Position numbers and translations under genes: made by a program. From NCBI GenBank assembly GCA_026785965.1, contig JAJAYY010000058.1, forward strand, positions 1 to 13,860: a DNA stretch of 13,860 nucleotides, read 5' to 3'. Shown one piece after another: positions 13,127-13,860 of this stretch (the stretch's first letter is position 1; each line of letters starts with the position of its first letter). The notes under the pieces are model-generated. The model searched no databases. It saw only the letters and a list, made by a program, of their open reading frames with translations, and was not told where the DNA came from. The stretch is from Sphingomonas bacterium (GTDB lineage Bacteria > Pseudomonadota > Alphaproteobacteria > Sphingomonadales > Sphingomonadaceae).

Positions 13127-13860
13127 TTGGGCAACGTCACCGTCATCGGCGCGCAATGGGGCGACGAGGGCAAAGGCAAGATCGTCGACTGGCTCGCCAG
13201 CCGCGCCGACATGGTGGTGCGCTTCCAGGGCGGGCATAATGCCGGCCACACGCTGGTGGTCGGCGAGCAGGTCTACAAGCTCAGCCTGCTGCCGTCGGGG
13301 ATCGTCACCGGCACCCCGTCGATCATCGGCAATGGCGTGGTGCTCGACCCGTGGGCGCTGCGAGCCGAAGTCGACAAATTGCGCGGCCAGGGGGTGGAGA
13401 TCAACCCCACCCTGCTGATGATCGCCGAGACTTGCCCGCTGATCCTGCCGATTCACCGCGACCTCGATGCGCTGCGCGAAGACGCATCGGGCGCGGGCAA
13501 GATCGGCACCACGCGGCGCGGCATCGGCCCGGCCTATGAGGACAAGGTCGGTCGCCGCGCGATCCGGGTATGCGACCTCGCCCATCTCGACGAACTCGAC
13601 CCGTTGCTCGACCGGCTGTGCGCCCATCATGACGCGCTCCGCGCCGGGTTCAACGAGCCGCCGGTCGACCGCCAGCGGCTCAGGAACGACCTTTCCGAAA
13701 TCGCCGACTTCGTGCTGTCGTTCGCGCGGCCGGTGTGGCGCGATCTCGAGGAGGCCGGGCGGCGCGGGCGGCGGATATTGTTCGAGGGCGCGCAGGGCGT
13801 GCTGCTCGACGTCGATCACGGCACCTACCCGTTCGTCACCTCGTCCAACACCGTCGCCGG
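13127..13860 (+). CDS. purA: Adenylosuccinate synthetase, N-terminal part (3' end outside window)
   Basis: The first 244 residues of adenylosuccinate synthetase, the cytoplasmic GTP-dependent enzyme joining IMP and aspartate on the way to AMP. Conserved motifs are [13 protein letters not shown] (residues 6-18, with catalytic Asp13), [10 protein letters not shown] (with the catalytic His), [14 protein letters not shown] (IMP-binding region) and [19 protein letters not shown] near the window edge. The frame has a TGA stop at 13100-13102, and the only usable start before the conserved N-terminus is TTG at 13127. This gives MGNVTVIG, against MANVTVIG-type starts elsewhere. A TAAGGAA ribosome-binding site six bases upstream supports it. 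The gene runs off the right end. The opposite strand has a long open frame (13073-13819), which is a shadow. Confidence 0.96.
   Translation, partial: MGNVTVIGAQWGDEGKGKIVDWLASRADMVVRFQGGHNAGHTLVVGEQVYKLSLLPSGIVTGTPSIIGNGVVLDPWALRAEVDKLRGQGVEINPTLLMIAETCPLILPIHRDLDALREDASGAGKIGTTRRGIGPAYEDKVGRRAIRVCDLAHLDELDPLLDRLCAHHDALRAGFNEPPVDRQRLRNDLSEIADFVLSFARPVWRDLEEAGRRGRRILFEGAQGVLLDVDHGTYPFVTSSNTVA

Noticed and set aside
13073-13819. A 248-codon open frame on - at the right end
   Set aside because: It is antisense to purA, whose conserved motifs are unmistakable, and has no family features of its own.
1-13860. CRISPR array or defence system
   Set aside because: No regularly spaced direct repeats and no Cas, toxin-antitoxin, restriction or reverse-transcriptase genes are visible; RecJ alone is a housekeeping nuclease.

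Overview
The window is a GC-rich piece of bacterial chromosome that reads as ordinary core genome, most likely from an alphaproteobacterium of the Sphingomonadales. The evidence is GC-rich third codon positions, a class I PHA synthase with a GYCVAG nucleophile box, a small membrane protein resembling ones I recall from sphingomonads, and palindromic intergenic repeats of the kind scattered through those genomes. The taxonomic call is from memory of these families, not from a database search. No phage, transposase, CRISPR or plasmid genes are visible.

Layout. Positions 1-1619 (+) hold the 3' end of S-formylglutathione hydrolase, overlapped by a MgtC/DUF4010 membrane protein. A long minus-strand block (1712-9751) reads, in transcription order: TRIC-type cation channel, PLP aminotransferase (AlaC/DapL-like), DUF308/HdeD-like membrane protein, DUF2721 membrane protein, class II fructose-1,6-bisphosphatase (glpX), two bacterial PH-domain membrane proteins (YdbS- and YdbT-like), RecJ exonuclease and tRNA-Glu(CUC). 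Class I poly(3-hydroxyalkanoate) synthase (phaC) lies divergently at 9902-11656 (+). A small minus-strand membrane protein and a secreted alpha/beta hydrolase follow. The 5' part of adenylosuccinate synthetase (purA) runs off the right edge on + from a TTG start.

Transcription. ydbS, ydbT and recJ overlap by four bases at each junction (GTGA, ATGA) and look translationally coupled. They appear to be a unit separate from glpX: a 9-bp hairpin with a T-tract sits on the glpX stop codon, and a near-consensus promoter lies so close to the ydbS ATG that a leaderless mRNA is predicted.

Four intergenic spaces hold inverted-repeat structures: downstream of tRNA-Glu (1649-1718), between aminotransferase and TRIC (8991-9120), between TRIC and phaC (9756-9887), and between phaC and the small membrane protein (11661-11745). 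One shows compensatory base changes between its two hairpins, and one fills nearly all of a divergent promoter region. I see no convincing new multi-gene system. The best leads are the repeat elements, the leaderless PH-domain/RecJ operon, and a Cys-rich module joined to the secreted hydrolase.
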